Shown: positions 17,178-27,152, counted from the stretch's first letter. The stretch is 64,000 nt of DNA from Blattabacterium cuenoti (GCF_014251575.1 NZ_CP059191.1:1-64000), one strand, 5' to 3'. A program made the numbers and translations. Notes: generated from the sequence alone by a model not told the origin.

Positions 17178-19382
17178 TTGTTGCATAAAAAGACTCAGTT
17201 TTCTATTTTCATTATCATGTTATTCGTTTCTATTTTTGTTTATGCAAACGAAGAAAAAGAAAATAACGATTATCAAGAAAATAATTATTTTAAAGACTTT
17301 GAAAACGTTATAAAATACAAATCAAATATACAAGAACATAATATAAAAGAAGGAAAATCCTATCTAAAAGGAAAAGCTTCTATAGAATACGATGATATAA
17401 AAATTCAAGCAGATTGTATTGAATTTAATTGGAAAAATGGAGATTTGAACGCAATTAAAAAAGAAAAATCTGTTCTTTTCCAACAAGGAAATCATCAATA
17501 CACTTTCAGTAATTTTCACTTCAATTTGAAGAGCAAAAAAATAGAAGCAAAAGATTTTTATATAAAAAATAAAAATCAAATGATTATAGCTAGCAGTATT
17601 GAAAAAAAAGATCAAAATATAAGTTTAATGAAAAAAGTTACATATATATCAGATCCTTTTTTTCTAAAAAATAAAGACAATAATCCTGATTTTTATTTGA
17701 AAACAAATTTTTTAAAATATTCTCATTTTAATAAATATATTTTTTCTGGTCCTGTTTTTTTTTATTGGTATCAAGTTCCGATGCCCATATTTTTTCCTTT
17801 TTTATATATTCCTGTAAAAGAGTTTAATAAATATTCTTATGGTATGATATATCCAAAAATTGGAATTCAAAATAAAAGGATTTATGTAGAAGATATAGGA
17901 TTATTTCTCCCAATTTCCAATTTATTGGATTTTAAAATATTAAGTTCTATATATAACAAAGATAAATGGAAATTAAAAACAAGAATGGAATATAAATTGA
18001 AATATTTCTATGATGGTTTTTTTGATTTCAATTATCAATCTATGTCAAATAAACAACATGATTATCAATTTCAGTGGAAACATAATCAAGATTATAAATC
18101 AGATTATGATACAAATTTTAATGCAAACATTAATTATAATAAAAATATATTATCAGAGAACAATGACAACGAAGCTCTTTCATATTTAAATGTGAGAAAA
18201 AAATTTTCTAATTATTTATTGTTTATGGATGCTTATATGGTAAAAGAAAGCAATAAGAAGGGAATAAAATTCATAATTCCAGAATTAGTTTTTCATATGA
18301 AAAATATGTTCTTCAATAATCAAAAAAACTTTTTTTTACGTCATACAAGCATAGAAAATAAAATATTGATTCATAATTTTGTGGATTTTTGTCATAAAAC
18401 AGTATCCTTTCATACTGGATTCAATCACAAAATGAATATTTCTACTTATTTTTCTTTTTTAGATTCTTATTTGAAAGTTTCACCTAAAATTTTTTATGAG
18501 GAATTTTATATATGGAAATATCCTTATTCCTTCGTTTCAAATTTGCAAAAAATAGATTTTTTAGCAGATATGATATCTATCCCATTCAATAAGACTTTAG
18601 AAATCAAAAAAAATGTTTTTTTATTGAAACATCAAATAGAACCTGTGTTATCTTTTTATGTTAGGTATTTCCCTCCTTTTTTTCATAATAAAAAAAATCA
18701 TTTTGAAAAAAAAATAAACTTAATATTAAATAATGATTTGGATGTTCAAATAAAAAACACATTTTATAAAAAAATAAAAATGATCAAAAACTTGAGTTCT
18801 TCATTTATTGTTGATCAAAATTCTATCAAATGGGACAATTTACATATTGTAGGTAATGCTGATTTCACAGAAAATCTAGGAATAAAATATAAAGGTGGAA
18901 TAAATTTTTTAGAAAAAAAGAAGAAAATGAACAAAATAATGTATTTTGATTTTTCTTTTTTTTGGAATTATGAGACTAATTTTTTCTCTGAAAAAAATGA
19001 ATATAAAAAAAAAGGAAAAAATCGTTATGATTACTTTCTTTTTGATAAAAAAAATTATGCAAGATATTCAATTCCATTGTCTTTTAAAATTGATTTTCAT
19101 TCCAATTACGAAAACTGTATCAATCAAAAAAAACTTTTTAATGCTTATTTAAGTATAAATGGATCTGTAAATATTACAAAATATTGGAAAATTGATATTC
19201 ATACAGATTATGATCTCTTGAAAAAAGAGATCATATTTGCTAATATTATTTTTTATAGAGATTTAAGAAGTTTTAAGATGAGTTTTAATTGGATTCCTAT
19301 GAAAAATCCTTCTTGGAATTTTTTTATTGGGATTAAAGATCCAAATTTGAGTAATATTATACAGTATGATGAGAAAAACTAA
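17178..19382 (+). CDS. lptD: LPS-assembly outer-membrane protein LptD (OstA family)
   Basis: Outer-membrane beta-barrel that inserts lipopolysaccharide into the outer leaflet. It starts with a signal peptide (hydrophobic about 8-23, ending VYANEE), then an OstA/LptA-like N-terminal domain (GKASIEYDDIKIQADCIEF near residue 65) and a long alternating aromatic/basic region of barrel strands to residue 734. PMPIFFPFLYIPVKEF near 197 resembles the conserved plug-barrel junction of flavobacterial LptD. It is shorter than free-living homologues as I recall them (over 800 residues). TTG start, with a second TTG directly after it. The downstream neighbour ridA matches flavobacterial gene order. Confidence 0.85.
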   Translation: MLHKKTQFSIFIIMLFVSIFVYANEEKENNDYQENNYFKDFENVIKYKSNIQEHNIKEGKSYLKGKASIEYDDIKIQADCIEFNWKNGDLNAIKKEKSVLFQQGNHQYTFSNFHFNLKSKKIEAKDFYIKNKNQMIIASSIEKKDQNISLMKKVTYISDPFFLKNKDNNPDFYLKTNFLKYSHFNKYIFSGPVFFYWYQVPMPIFFPFLYIPVKEFNKYSYGMIYPKIGIQNKRIYVEDIGLFLPISNLLDFKILSSIYNKDKWKLKTRMEYKLKYFYDGFFDFNYQSMSNKQHDYQFQWKHNQDYKSDYDTNFNANINYNKNILSENNDNEALSYLNVRKKFSNYLLFMDAYMVKESNKKGIKFIIPELVFHMKNMFFNNQKNFFLRHTSIENKILIHNFVDFCHKTVSFHTGFNHKMNISTYFSFLDSYLKVSPKIFYEEFYIWKYPYSFVSNLQKIDFLADMISIPFNKTLEIKKNVFLLKHQIEPVLSFYVRYFPPFFHNKKNHFEKKINLILNNDLDVQIKNTFYKKIKMIKNLSSSFIVDQNSIKWDNLHIVGNADFTENLGIKYKGGINFLEKKKKMNKIMYFDFSFFWNYETNFFSEKNEYKKKGKNRYDYFLFDKKNYARYSIPLSFKIDFHSNYENCINQKKLFNAYLSINGSVNITKYWKIDIHTDYDLLKKEIIFANIIFYRDLRSFKMSFNWIPMKNPSWNFFIGIKDPNLSNIIQYDEKN

Positions 19383-19394
19383 AATAAATTAAAT

Positions 19395-19778
19395 ATGATA
19401 CCCAAAAAAATTTCAATAGAAAAAATTCCGTCTTATGGACCATATAGCACATGTGTTCTTGTGGGAAGTTTTTTATTTGTTTCTGGACAAATAGCTGTGG
19501 ATCCAAAAACTGGAAAATTAGTTTCCGATTCTATAGAAATGGAAACAAGGAAAATAATGGAAAATCTAAAAATTATTCTTTCAGAAAATGGAATAGGGTT
19601 TCAAAATGTTATTAAGACTTCTCTTTTTGTAATAAATATGAATCATTTTTCTAAAATAAATGATGTATATTCTGACTTTTTTCATGAAGGAAATTATCCA
19701 GCTAGAGAAACTATTCAAGTTTCTGGATTACCTCAAAATGCTAGTATAGAAATATCTTTGATTGCATGTATAAATTAG
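19395..19778 (+). CDS. ridA: RidA family reactive enamine/imine deaminase
   Basis: Small trimeric enzyme that hydrolyses reactive enamine/imine intermediates made by PLP enzymes such as threonine dehydratase, protecting other PLP enzymes. The 127-residue protein matches the YjgF/RidA family: GPYSTCVLVGSFLFVSGQIA near the start, KTSLFVINMNHF in the middle and PARETIQVSGLPQNASIEIS at the end, containing the conserved substrate-binding Arg (PAR). ATG start 12 bases after the lptD stop. An amino-acid-producing symbiont plausibly keeps it for its PLP pathways (inference). Confidence 0.92.
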   Translation: MIPKKISIEKIPSYGPYSTCVLVGSFLFVSGQIAVDPKTGKLVSDSIEMETRKIMENLKIILSENGIGFQNVIKTSLFVINMNHFSKINDVYSDFFHEGNYPARETIQVSGLPQNASIEISLIACIN

Positions 19779-19799
19779 ATATTTATTGTCAAATCAATT

Positions 19800-21461
19800 G
19801 TGAAATATTACTTCTTATTCTTTTTTATCTTATTCCTGAATCAAGCACATTCTGAAAATGTACAGCTTTTTCATGCTGATTTAATACAAAAAAATGATCA
19901 TAATGATTCTATTTTTTTAATAGGAAATGTTCATTTTAAATATAAAAAATATCATCTTTTTTGTGATCAGGCTATTTATCATAAAAAAAACAATAGATTG
20001 TATGGTTATGGAAATGTACAATTAGAATCAGATAAAAGTAAAATAATTTCTAAAAAAATATATATAGAAAATAATTTTTCTCATTTCAAACTATCAGATG
20101 GAGTGATTTTATCTATAGGAAAGATAAAATTAATAGCTGATACAATCAATTATGATTTAAGAAAAAAATTACTTAAAGCTGTTAACAATGTAGTTTTTTT
20201 TTTTAAAAAGTTGAAGTTAACCACAAATATGTTAGAATATGATTTAAATCGAAAGAAAATTTTTTATAAAATAAATAGTATCATTTATTATAATGATTAT
20301 GTTATACATAGTAAAGAAGGTTTTTTCTCAACTGATGAAGAAAAAGTAGAATTAAAAAATGGAATAAAATTGGTCAGTAATAATTATACTGTATATTCAG
20401 ACATGTTGGAATATTTTTTTAAACAAAATAAAATAAACTTCAATTATCCTGCTGTAATCATGCAAAATGATAATTCAGATAATTTTATCTATGTTAAAAA
20501 AGCGTTGTTTCTTATTCAAGAAAAAATATTTTTATTAGAAAAATATATTAGTATTCATTATAACGAAAAAATTATAAAAGGAAAATATTTGTTTTTTGAT
20601 GAAAAAAAAAAATATGGATTTATTAGAAATTTTTTACTAGAAGATTCAAAAAAAAAATATTTTTTGATGGGTGGATATGGAAAGTTTGATTTTAATAATA
20701 ATTCTTTGATTTTAAAAAAAAATCCGAAAGTAGTAAAGATATCAAAAAAAAATTCTTTTCTTATTTATTCAGATCTTTTAAAGATAAATTTAAAAACAAA
20801 TTCTTCATATTTAATTCAAGCTTTTTCTGTTAAAAGTTTTTTTTTGAATGAATCTCTTCAAGGAAGATCTAATGTTTTAAATTATGAATCTTCAAATGAT
20901 TACATTCAATTTGATGGAGATCCTATTTTTTGGTTTAAAAACCATCAAATAACTGGTAAATCCATCTGCATTTCTTTTCAAGAAAGAAATGAATATTTTT
21001 TTAAATCCATAAAAATTATAAAAAATGCTTCTTATATAGAAAAAATAAATTCAAAAGAATTTAATCAAATAGAAGGAGATATCATGATTGGTTTTTTTCA
21101 TGAAAAAAATATTTTAGAAAAAATTTATATTCAAGGAAATATTAATAGCATTATTTTTCTTAAAAATAAAGAAAAAAAGTTAATGAATAAATCTTCTTGT
21201 GGAATGCTCTCATTATATTTAGATATAGAAAAAAAAATAAGAGGTATTTCTTGTGTAGAACAGGCCTACTCAGAATTAATTCCTATATCTGAAAAAACTC
21301 CCAATGAATTTCTTTTTCTTTCCAATTTTTCTTGGAAAGAAAAACCAAATGAAGATAATAAAAACTTTTTTGTATACAAAGAAATAGAAAAATACAGAAA
21401 AGAAAATCATTTAGAACAAGAAGAAATCAAAAAAATAAAAAATAGAACTAAATTCTTATGA
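19800..21461 (+). CDS. LptA/OstA-like periplasmic LPS-transport protein
   Basis: Predicted exported protein of 553 residues with a clear signal peptide (FLFFFILFLNQAHSE). Repeated beta-strand units follow, for example FLIGNVHFKYKKYHLFCDQA, RLYGYGNVQLESDK and KIKLIADTINYDL, which resemble OstA/LptA repeats that form the periplasmic LPS bridge. It is much longer than proteobacterial LptA, as are the OstA-like proteins of Bacteroidota. Location two genes after lptD supports a role in LPS transport. Start is GTG. Two 11-base homopolymers lie inside the frame (T at 20194-20204, A at 20602-20612). The last bases overlap the next gene's ATG (ATGA). Confidence 0.75.
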   Translation: MKYYFLFFFILFLNQAHSENVQLFHADLIQKNDHNDSIFLIGNVHFKYKKYHLFCDQAIYHKKNNRLYGYGNVQLESDKSKIISKKIYIENNFSHFKLSDGVILSIGKIKLIADTINYDLRKKLLKAVNNVVFFFKKLKLTTNMLEYDLNRKKIFYKINSIIYYNDYVIHSKEGFFSTDEEKVELKNGIKLVSNNYTVYSDMLEYFFKQNKINFNYPAVIMQNDNSDNFIYVKKALFLIQEKIFLLEKYISIHYNEKIIKGKYLFFDEKKKYGFIRNFLLEDSKKKYFLMGGYGKFDFNNNSLILKKNPKVVKISKKNSFLIYSDLLKINLKTNSSYLIQAFSVKSFFLNESLQGRSNVLNYESSNDYIQFDGDPIFWFKNHQITGKSICISFQERNEYFFKSIKIIKNASYIEKINSKEFNQIEGDIMIGFFHEKNILEKIYIQGNINSIIFLKNKEKKLMNKSSCGMLSLYLDIEKKIRGISCVEQAYSELIPISEKTPNEFLFLSNFSWKEKPNEDNKNFFVYKEIEKYRKENHLEQEEIKKIKNRTKFL

Positions 21462-22654
21462 AAGAATTAGAAAATGATTTTTTTCAATATCAAGCTCAAA
21501 TCAACCCTCTACCCATGAAAATTATGGTAGATTATGCTGATGGAAACTATATTTATGGAAATAATGGAAAAAAATATTTGGATTTTGTGGCAGGTGTTTC
21601 CGTAAATATTTTAGGACATGGAAATAAAGTAATAAAAAAAGCTATAAAAAAACAAGTAGACAAGTATTTACATACTATGGTCTATGGAGAATTTATACAA
21701 AATCCTTGTGTAATTCTTTGTAAAAAAATAGCAAGAAATACTCCAAATCCACTTACTACTACTTATTTAGTTAATTCTGGAACAGAAGCAGTAGAAGGTG
21801 CTTTAAAATTAGCTAAATGTTATACTGGAAGAGAAGAAATTATTTCCTGCAAATGGGCTTACCATGGTAGTACTCATGGATCTATGAGTATTATGGGAAA
21901 TGAAAAAAATAAAAGACCTTTTAGACCATTGCTTCCTTTAGTTAAATTTATAACATTTAATCATATAGAAGAACTGATTTCTTCTATATCAGAAAAAACA
22001 GCTTGTGTCATTTTAGAAACCATTCAGTGTTCCAATGGAATTATATTGCCTGATGATTCTTTTTTAAAAAAAGTAAGAGAAGAGTGTAATAAAAAAAAGG
22101 CTTTAATGATTCTTGATGAAGTCCAAACTGGATTTGGAAGAACAGGAAAGCTTTTCGCTTTTGAACATTATGGAATAGTTCCTGATATTTTAATAATGGG
22201 AAAAGGAATGGGAGGAGGGATGCCTATTAGTGGTTTTATTTCATCTAATAAAATTATGAAGACTTTTTGTGACTCTTATCCATTAGGACATTTAACTACT
22301 TTTGGAGGAAATGCTGTTTCTGCTTCTGCTTCTTTAGCTACTTTAGATCAATTAATAAATTCTAATATAATGGAAGAAGTGTCTATAAAAGAAGAGTGGT
22401 TTAGAAAATATTTAGTTCATGATGAAATAGAAAGTATTAATGGAAAAGGACTTCTTTTATCTCTTGAATTAAGAGATAAAAATTCAGTGGAAAAATTATT
22501 GCAAAATTGTATCAATAAAGGATTAATTTTATTTCGTTTTTTATTTAACAGTCATTCTTTACGTATATCGCCTCCATTGACTATCACAGAAAAAGAAATA
22601 GAAAAAGGATGTTCTATTATTATTGAAAGTTTAAATCAACTTAAAAAAAAATAA
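21458..22654 (+). CDS. class III PLP-dependent aminotransferase (acetylornithine/ornithine type)
   Basis: PLP enzyme of the class III (ornithine/acetylornithine/4-aminobutyrate) family, 398 residues. Visible features: substrate-entry region DFVAGVSVNILGHG, PLP-phosphate contact NSGTEAVEGALKLAK (about 107-121), WAYHGSTHG, the cofactor Asp in LMILDEVQTGFGRTGKL and the Schiff-base lysine in DILIMGKGMGGGMPISGF. The exact substrate cannot be read from sequence; it could serve arginine or lysine synthesis or ornithine turnover, so I give no symbol. Its ATG overlaps the stop of the OstA-like gene and it is followed 5 bases later by truA, so expression is probably coupled. Confidence 0.9.
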   Translation: MKELENDFFQYQAQINPLPMKIMVDYADGNYIYGNNGKKYLDFVAGVSVNILGHGNKVIKKAIKKQVDKYLHTMVYGEFIQNPCVILCKKIARNTPNPLTTTYLVNSGTEAVEGALKLAKCYTGREEIISCKWAYHGSTHGSMSIMGNEKNKRPFRPLLPLVKFITFNHIEELISSISEKTACVILETIQCSNGIILPDDSFLKKVREECNKKKALMILDEVQTGFGRTGKLFAFEHYGIVPDILIMGKGMGGGMPISGFISSNKIMKTFCDSYPLGHLTTFGGNAVSASASLATLDQLINSNIMEEVSIKEEWFRKYLVHDEIESINGKGLLLSLELRDKNSVEKLLQNCINKGLILFRFLFNSHSLRISPPLTITEKEIEKGCSIIIESLNQLKKK

Positions 22655-22659
22655 TGTAA

Positions 22660-23403
22660 TTGAGATTTTTCATTGAATTAGCTTATAATGGTAAATATTT
22701 TTATGGATGGCAAATCCAAAAAAAAGTAAGTACAGTAGAGGGAAATTTAGAATATTGTTTGTCTAAATTATTAAAAAAGTCTATCAATGTTATAGGTGCT
22801 GGAAGAACGGATAAAGGAGTACATGCTAAGCAAATGTTTGCTCATTTTGATTATGAAGGAATAATTAGTAATAAATTAATAGAAAAATTAAATATTTTTC
22901 TACCCAAATCTATTAAAGTATTAAATGTTTTTCCAGTAAAAGAAAATATTCATGCAAGATTTAATGCTATAAAACGAACGTATAAATATTATTTAACACG
23001 TCAAAAAAACCCATTTTTCCAAGATTTTTCTTGGTATTGTTTTTATCCATTAAATATTCATCGAATGAATATAGCTTCTAAGGAATTAATGCGATATAAA
23101 GATTTTAGTTCTTTTTGCAAAAAAAAAACTTCTGAAGCAGAAAATAATAGATGTCAAATCAGTCATGTCTGTTGGTCTGTGAACAATGATATTTTCTGTT
23201 TTACTATTGAAGCTAATAGATTTTTAAGATCTATGGTTAGATCCATTATTGGAACACTTATTGATGTTGGAAGAAACAAAATTAGCGTTAGTGAATTTGT
23301 TAAAATCATAGAATCTAAAAATTCTAACTTTTGTAGACCAATAGTTCCTGCATGCGGACTATTTCTTACCAGAATTATTTATCCAGAAGACATTTTTTTA
23401 TGA
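22660..23403 (+). CDS. truA: tRNA pseudouridine(38-40) synthase TruA
   Basis: Isomerises uridine to pseudouridine at positions 38-40 in the anticodon arm. The catalytic motif GAGRTDKGVHA carries Asp at residue 51. Further family segments are AYNGKYFYGWQIQ at the N-terminus, HARFNAIKRTYKYYL in the middle and NRFLRSMVRSIIGTLIDVG near the end. 247 residues, normal length. TTG start five bases after the aminotransferase stop. The stop codon TGA overlaps the ATG of the ABC exporter (ATGA at 23400-23403). Confidence 0.95.
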   Translation: MRFFIELAYNGKYFYGWQIQKKVSTVEGNLEYCLSKLLKKSINVIGAGRTDKGVHAKQMFAHFDYEGIISNKLIEKLNIFLPKSIKVLNVFPVKENIHARFNAIKRTYKYYLTRQKNPFFQDFSWYCFYPLNIHRMNIASKELMRYKDFSSFCKKKTSEAENNRCQISHVCWSVNNDIFCFTIEANRFLRSMVRSIIGTLIDVGRNKISVSEFVKIIESKNSNFCRPIVPACGLFLTRIIYPEDIFL

Positions 23404-25151
23404 AAGAAAATTTAAAAAGGAAAAAATCTTCCTTAAAACAGCTTATCAAAATTAGTTTAGATTATAAATTAATATTGATAGCAACAATTACTACTTCTGT
23501 ATTAATATCTTTTATTTCTGCTTATCGTCCTAAGTTAATCCAAAAAGCTATAGATATTCATATCCTTTATAAAGATTTCTTTGGACTGAAAAATATATTG
23601 ATTTTGATTCTTTTACTTCTTTTCTTAGAAAGCATATTTCATTTTATTTTATTATATTTTTCTAATGTATTAGCTCAAAATGTTATTGAAAAAATTAGAA
23701 TTCTTTTATTTGAAAAACTATTGCATTTTAAAAATTCTTTCTTTAATAAAACTCCAATAGGAAAACTAGTATCTTATGCAGTATCAGATATAGAAACTAT
23801 AACTGTCATATTTAATGATGGAATATTACTTGTTTCTGGAGACGTTTTAAGAATTGTTATGATTATAATAATAATGTTTACAGTACACAAAAAATTATCT
23901 TTTATTGTTTTTTTTACTATTCCTTTTATGTATATCATTACTCGATTTTTTCAAAAAACACTAAAAAAAACTTTTCATGAAGAACGAGTACAAACTTCAC
24001 GTTTGAATAGTTTTTTGCAAGAAAACATTATAGGAATGTCTATTATTCAACTTTTTCATAAAGAGAAAGAAGAATACTTAAAATTTAAGTCTATTAATCG
24101 TGAATTGATGAATGCTCATTTTAAAACTATTTTTTACTTTTCCATTTTTTTTCCTATAGTAGAACTTGTTTCTGCAGTGACAATAAGTATTGTTATATTT
24201 TATGGAGGATTTAATGCAATTGAAAAAGGAAATGTAAAACCAGGGCAAATTATTGCTTTCATTTTTTTTATCTATCTTCTTTTTCGTCCTATGCGACAAA
24301 TAGCAGATCGATTTAATATTATACAAAGAGGAATAGCTGGTATAGAAAGAATATTTTCTATATTAAATTCTGATGAAATCATTATTAATAAGGGGAACTT
24401 GCGTTTAAAGAAGCTAAAAGGACATATTGTATTTAATAATGTTCATTTTTCATATATTGAAAATGAAATGGTTTTGAATGGAATTTCTTTTGAAATTCAA
24501 CCTGGAGAAAAGGTTTCTATAGTGGGATCTACAGGTTCCGGAAAATCTACGATTACTCATTTAATTTCCAGATTATATGAAATTAATAAAGGGAATATTT
24601 GGATTGATGGACATTCTATTCAAGATATTGAATTAGAAAATTTAAGATCTCATATAAAGGTAGTCACACAAGATACATTTTTATTTAATGATTCGATTAT
24701 AAATAATATTACACTAGGAGATCCTTCAATTAGCATTGATAAAATAGAAAATATGGCAAAGAAGATAGGAATTCATAATTTTATTACATCATTTCCTAAT
24801 GGGTATCAATATATCGTAAAAGAAAGAGGAGGATTGCTCTCACTTGGAGAAAAACAATTAATTTCTTTTTTAAGAGTTCAAATGCATCCTTATTCTATTC
24901 TTATATTAGATGAAGCTACAGCTTCTTTAAATAAGGAATTAGAGAAAATGATTTATCATGCTACAGATTTTCTAACCAAACATAAAACTTCTATCATCAT
25001 TACTCACCGTCTTTCTACATTGGAAAATTCTGATAAGATATTAGCCATCAATAAGGGATGTATTGTAGAAAAAGGAACTCATCAAGAACTAATTCAACTG
25101 AATGGATATTATGCAGAATTATATAAAGAATCTTTTCATAAGAAAAATTAA
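23400..25151 (+). CDS. ABC exporter, fused membrane and ATPase domains
   Basis: Type IV ABC exporter half-transporter of 583 residues: a six-helix membrane domain (about 20-320) followed by an ATPase domain. Walker A is GSTGSGKST, Walker B is ILILDEATAS and the switch is ITHRLSTLENSD. The signature reads LSLGEKQ, departing from canonical LSGGQ at two places. The frame is open for 16 codons before the ATG at 23400, but those overlap truA; the ATGA overlap with the truA stop supports this start. Substrate unknown; the family includes lipid flippases such as MsbA and multidrug exporters. It may function as a heterodimer with another half elsewhere. The 3' end overlaps surA by 4 bases. Confidence 0.88.
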   Translation: MKENLKRKKSSLKQLIKISLDYKLILIATITTSVLISFISAYRPKLIQKAIDIHILYKDFFGLKNILILILLLLFLESIFHFILLYFSNVLAQNVIEKIRILLFEKLLHFKNSFFNKTPIGKLVSYAVSDIETITVIFNDGILLVSGDVLRIVMIIIIMFTVHKKLSFIVFFTIPFMYIITRFFQKTLKKTFHEERVQTSRLNSFLQENIIGMSIIQLFHKEKEEYLKFKSINRELMNAHFKTIFYFSIFFPIVELVSAVTISIVIFYGGFNAIEKGNVKPGQIIAFIFFIYLLFRPMRQIADRFNIIQRGIAGIERIFSILNSDEIIINKGNLRLKKLKGHIVFNNVHFSYIENEMVLNGISFEIQPGEKVSIVGSTGSGKSTITHLISRLYEINKGNIWIDGHSIQDIELENLRSHIKVVTQDTFLFNDSIINNITLGDPSISIDKIENMAKKIGIHNFITSFPNGYQYIVKERGGLLSLGEKQLISFLRVQMHPYSILILDEATASLNKELEKMIYHATDFLTKHKTSIIITHRLSTLENSDKILAINKGCIVEKGTHQELIQLNGYYAELYKESFHKKN

Positions 25152-26371
25152 GGACACTTGATATAAGTTTTTTTTAATGTTTTTTTTGCCCAGTTTCTTA
25201 TTATATCTTTTTTTTTAATGTCTTTTACAATATTTTTTAATCTTGTATAATCTGTTTCAAAAGAAATAGGATGAGAAGGAATGCTATCTAACAATTTAAC
25301 TATAAAAAATGCTTCTTTTCCATTTACAATTTCTTGATAAGGGTTAGAAATTTTTCCTTTTTTTAAAAAATTTAATGTTTTTTTCATGTTTTTTGATAAT
25401 TGATTTTCTTCAACCCAAATTTTATTCCATATTGAGTAATTCACAATTTGATTGTCTTTTTTTTCGTTCATCAAATTTTCAAAATTTAGATTGTAAATTC
25501 GTTTTTTAATCGAATCTACAAATGATTTTGTTTTTCTCAATTCATGTTTTGTATATTTAGGTTTAATTAAAATATGTCTTATATCAACTTCATCCTTTCT
25601 TTTTTTCTTTAATTTGATCAGGTGAAATCCTGAGTCTGTTTCAAAAGGTTCAGATATATCATCTTCTGATAAAGAGAGAACTACATGTTTAAATTCTTTT
25701 GAAAGACGATTTATTTTAATTCCTTGAATTAAACCTCCATTCCATGCTGAATAATTATCTTCAGAGAACAAAATAGCTTGGATAGAAAAATCAATATCAG
25801 AATGTATTTCTTTTTTGGTTTTTTTTAAAAAATCGATAATTTTTTTTCTATTAATTTGACTTAATTTTGGATAAAAAACTATATAAGAAATATACATTCG
25901 TTTGGGGACTAAAGGAATTTGATTCTTGTTTTTAGTGAAAAAAAATTTCACTTCTTGAGGTGATACATCGACATGTTCCGTTTTTTTTTGATAAAATTTT
26001 TCTATGTATTGATGATTTTTGACTGTTTCGGTTAATTTTTGAATAAAATCTTTTTTCCTAAACTGTATTAAAAATTCTTCTTGATTTGCATATTTTTTAC
26101 TCATTTCTGAAAATAATGCTTGGGTTTTCAATTCTAATTCTTGATCGATGATTTGTATACTTGCATCTTTTTTTGCATGATAAAGCATTAGTTTTTCAAT
26201 CAAAAGATCATCTAAACAGTTTTTTTGGTTCTTAGTTTTTATTTCTGAATCTAAAATAATCTCATTTCCTACTATTGCATGAATTCCTCCTAATTTTTCA
26301 AAAGAAAAAGAAAAATGATTACTATATATTATGAAGAAAAATAAGAAAAAAATTTTGAGACTTTCTTTCAT
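25148..26371 (-). CDS. surA: periplasmic peptidyl-prolyl isomerase/chaperone, SurA type
   Basis: Predicted periplasmic chaperone assisting outer-membrane protein folding. A signal peptide (about 1-23, FFLFFFIIYSNHFSFSF) precedes the SurA N-terminal segment LGGIHAIVGNEIILDSEI. A parvulin-like domain is visible around 120-245, ending EPFETDSGFHLIKLKKKRKD, followed by VDIRHILIKP, the start of a second parvulin-like unit. The second unit looks weakly conserved, so isomerase activity of that unit is uncertain. 407 residues is close to family size. It is divergent from lptB and convergent with the ABC exporter, overlapping by 4 bases. Context of LPS-export genes fits outer-membrane biogenesis. Confidence 0.84.
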   Translation of the reverse strand: MKESLKIFFLFFFIIYSNHFSFSFEKLGGIHAIVGNEIILDSEIKTKNQKNCLDDLLIEKLMLYHAKKDASIQIIDQELELKTQALFSEMSKKYANQEEFLIQFRKKDFIQKLTETVKNHQYIEKFYQKKTEHVDVSPQEVKFFFTKNKNQIPLVPKRMYISYIVFYPKLSQINRKKIIDFLKKTKKEIHSDIDFSIQAILFSEDNYSAWNGGLIQGIKINRLSKEFKHVVLSLSEDDISEPFETDSGFHLIKLKKKRKDEVDIRHILIKPKYTKHELRKTKSFVDSIKKRIYNLNFENLMNEKKDNQIVNYSIWNKIWVEENQLSKNMKKTLNFLKKGKISNPYQEIVNGKEAFFIVKLLDSIPSHPISFETDYTRLKNIVKDIKKKDIIRNWAKKTLKKTYIKCP

Positions 26372-26422
26372 TAGATTAATTTTTTATTCCAATAAATAAT
26401 AATACAGAAAAATTATAATATT

Positions 26423-27142
26423 ATGACTTTGATGGCTAAAAATCTATGTAAAAAATATAAAAAAAAATATATAGTTAAAAATGTTTCTTTTCAGTTAAAT
26501 AAAGGGGAAATAGTTGGATTAATTGGTCCTAATGGAGCTGGAAAAACAACTTCTTTTTATATGATAGTAGGACTTATTAAACCGGATCAAGGAAAAATTT
26601 TTCTTTATGAAGAAAATATTACAGAAAAACCAATGTATCAACGTTCTAAAAAAGGAATCGGATATTTATCGCAAGAACCATCTATATTTAGAAAGTTGTC
26701 TGTAGAAGACAATATTTTGTGCATATTAGAAATGCAAAAAAAATTTTATAAAGAAAGAAGAAAAATAACAGAAAAACTAATTGAAGAACTAGGATTACAA
26801 CATATACGAAATCATCGTGGTGATCTTCTTTCCGGAGGGGAAAGAAGACGTACAGAAATTGCTAGATGTTTGGCTATAAATCCTCAGTTTATTCTTTTAG
26901 ATGAACCTTTTTCTGGAATTGATCCAATAGCTATAGAAGATTTGCAAAAAATTATTCTTTCTCTGAAGAAAAAGAATATAGGAATATTAATTACAGATCA
27001 TAATGTGCAAGAAATTTTTCTGATAACAGATAGGATTTATTTAATGTTTGAAGGAAAGATTTTAAAACATGGATCAACTATGGAAATCATGAAAGATTCT
27101 TTAGTAAAAAAAGTTTATTTAGGAAGTCGTAAATCGTTTTAA
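26423..27142 (+). CDS. lptB: LPS export ABC transporter ATP-binding protein LptB
   Basis: Cytoplasmic ATPase that powers extraction of LPS from the inner membrane through LptFG. The 239-residue protein has Walker A GPNGAGKTT (35-43), the Q-loop in GYLSQEPSIFRKLSVEDNI, the LptB-type signature LLSGGERRRTEIAR, Walker B FILLDEPFSGIDP and the His-switch ITDHNVQE. FSGIDP and ERRR are typical of LptB rather than general ABC ATPases. Its membrane partners are not in the window. It is divergent from surA and followed 10 bases later by thiN. Confidence 0.94.
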   Translation: MTLMAKNLCKKYKKKYIVKNVSFQLNKGEIVGLIGPNGAGKTTSFYMIVGLIKPDQGKIFLYEENITEKPMYQRSKKGIGYLSQEPSIFRKLSVEDNILCILEMQKKFYKERRKITEKLIEELGLQHIRNHRGDLLSGGERRRTEIARCLAINPQFILLDEPFSGIDPIAIEDLQKIILSLKKKNIGILITDHNVQEIFLITDRIYLMFEGKILKHGSTMEIMKDSLVKKVYLGSRKSF

Positions 27143-27152
27143 AAAAAATAAA

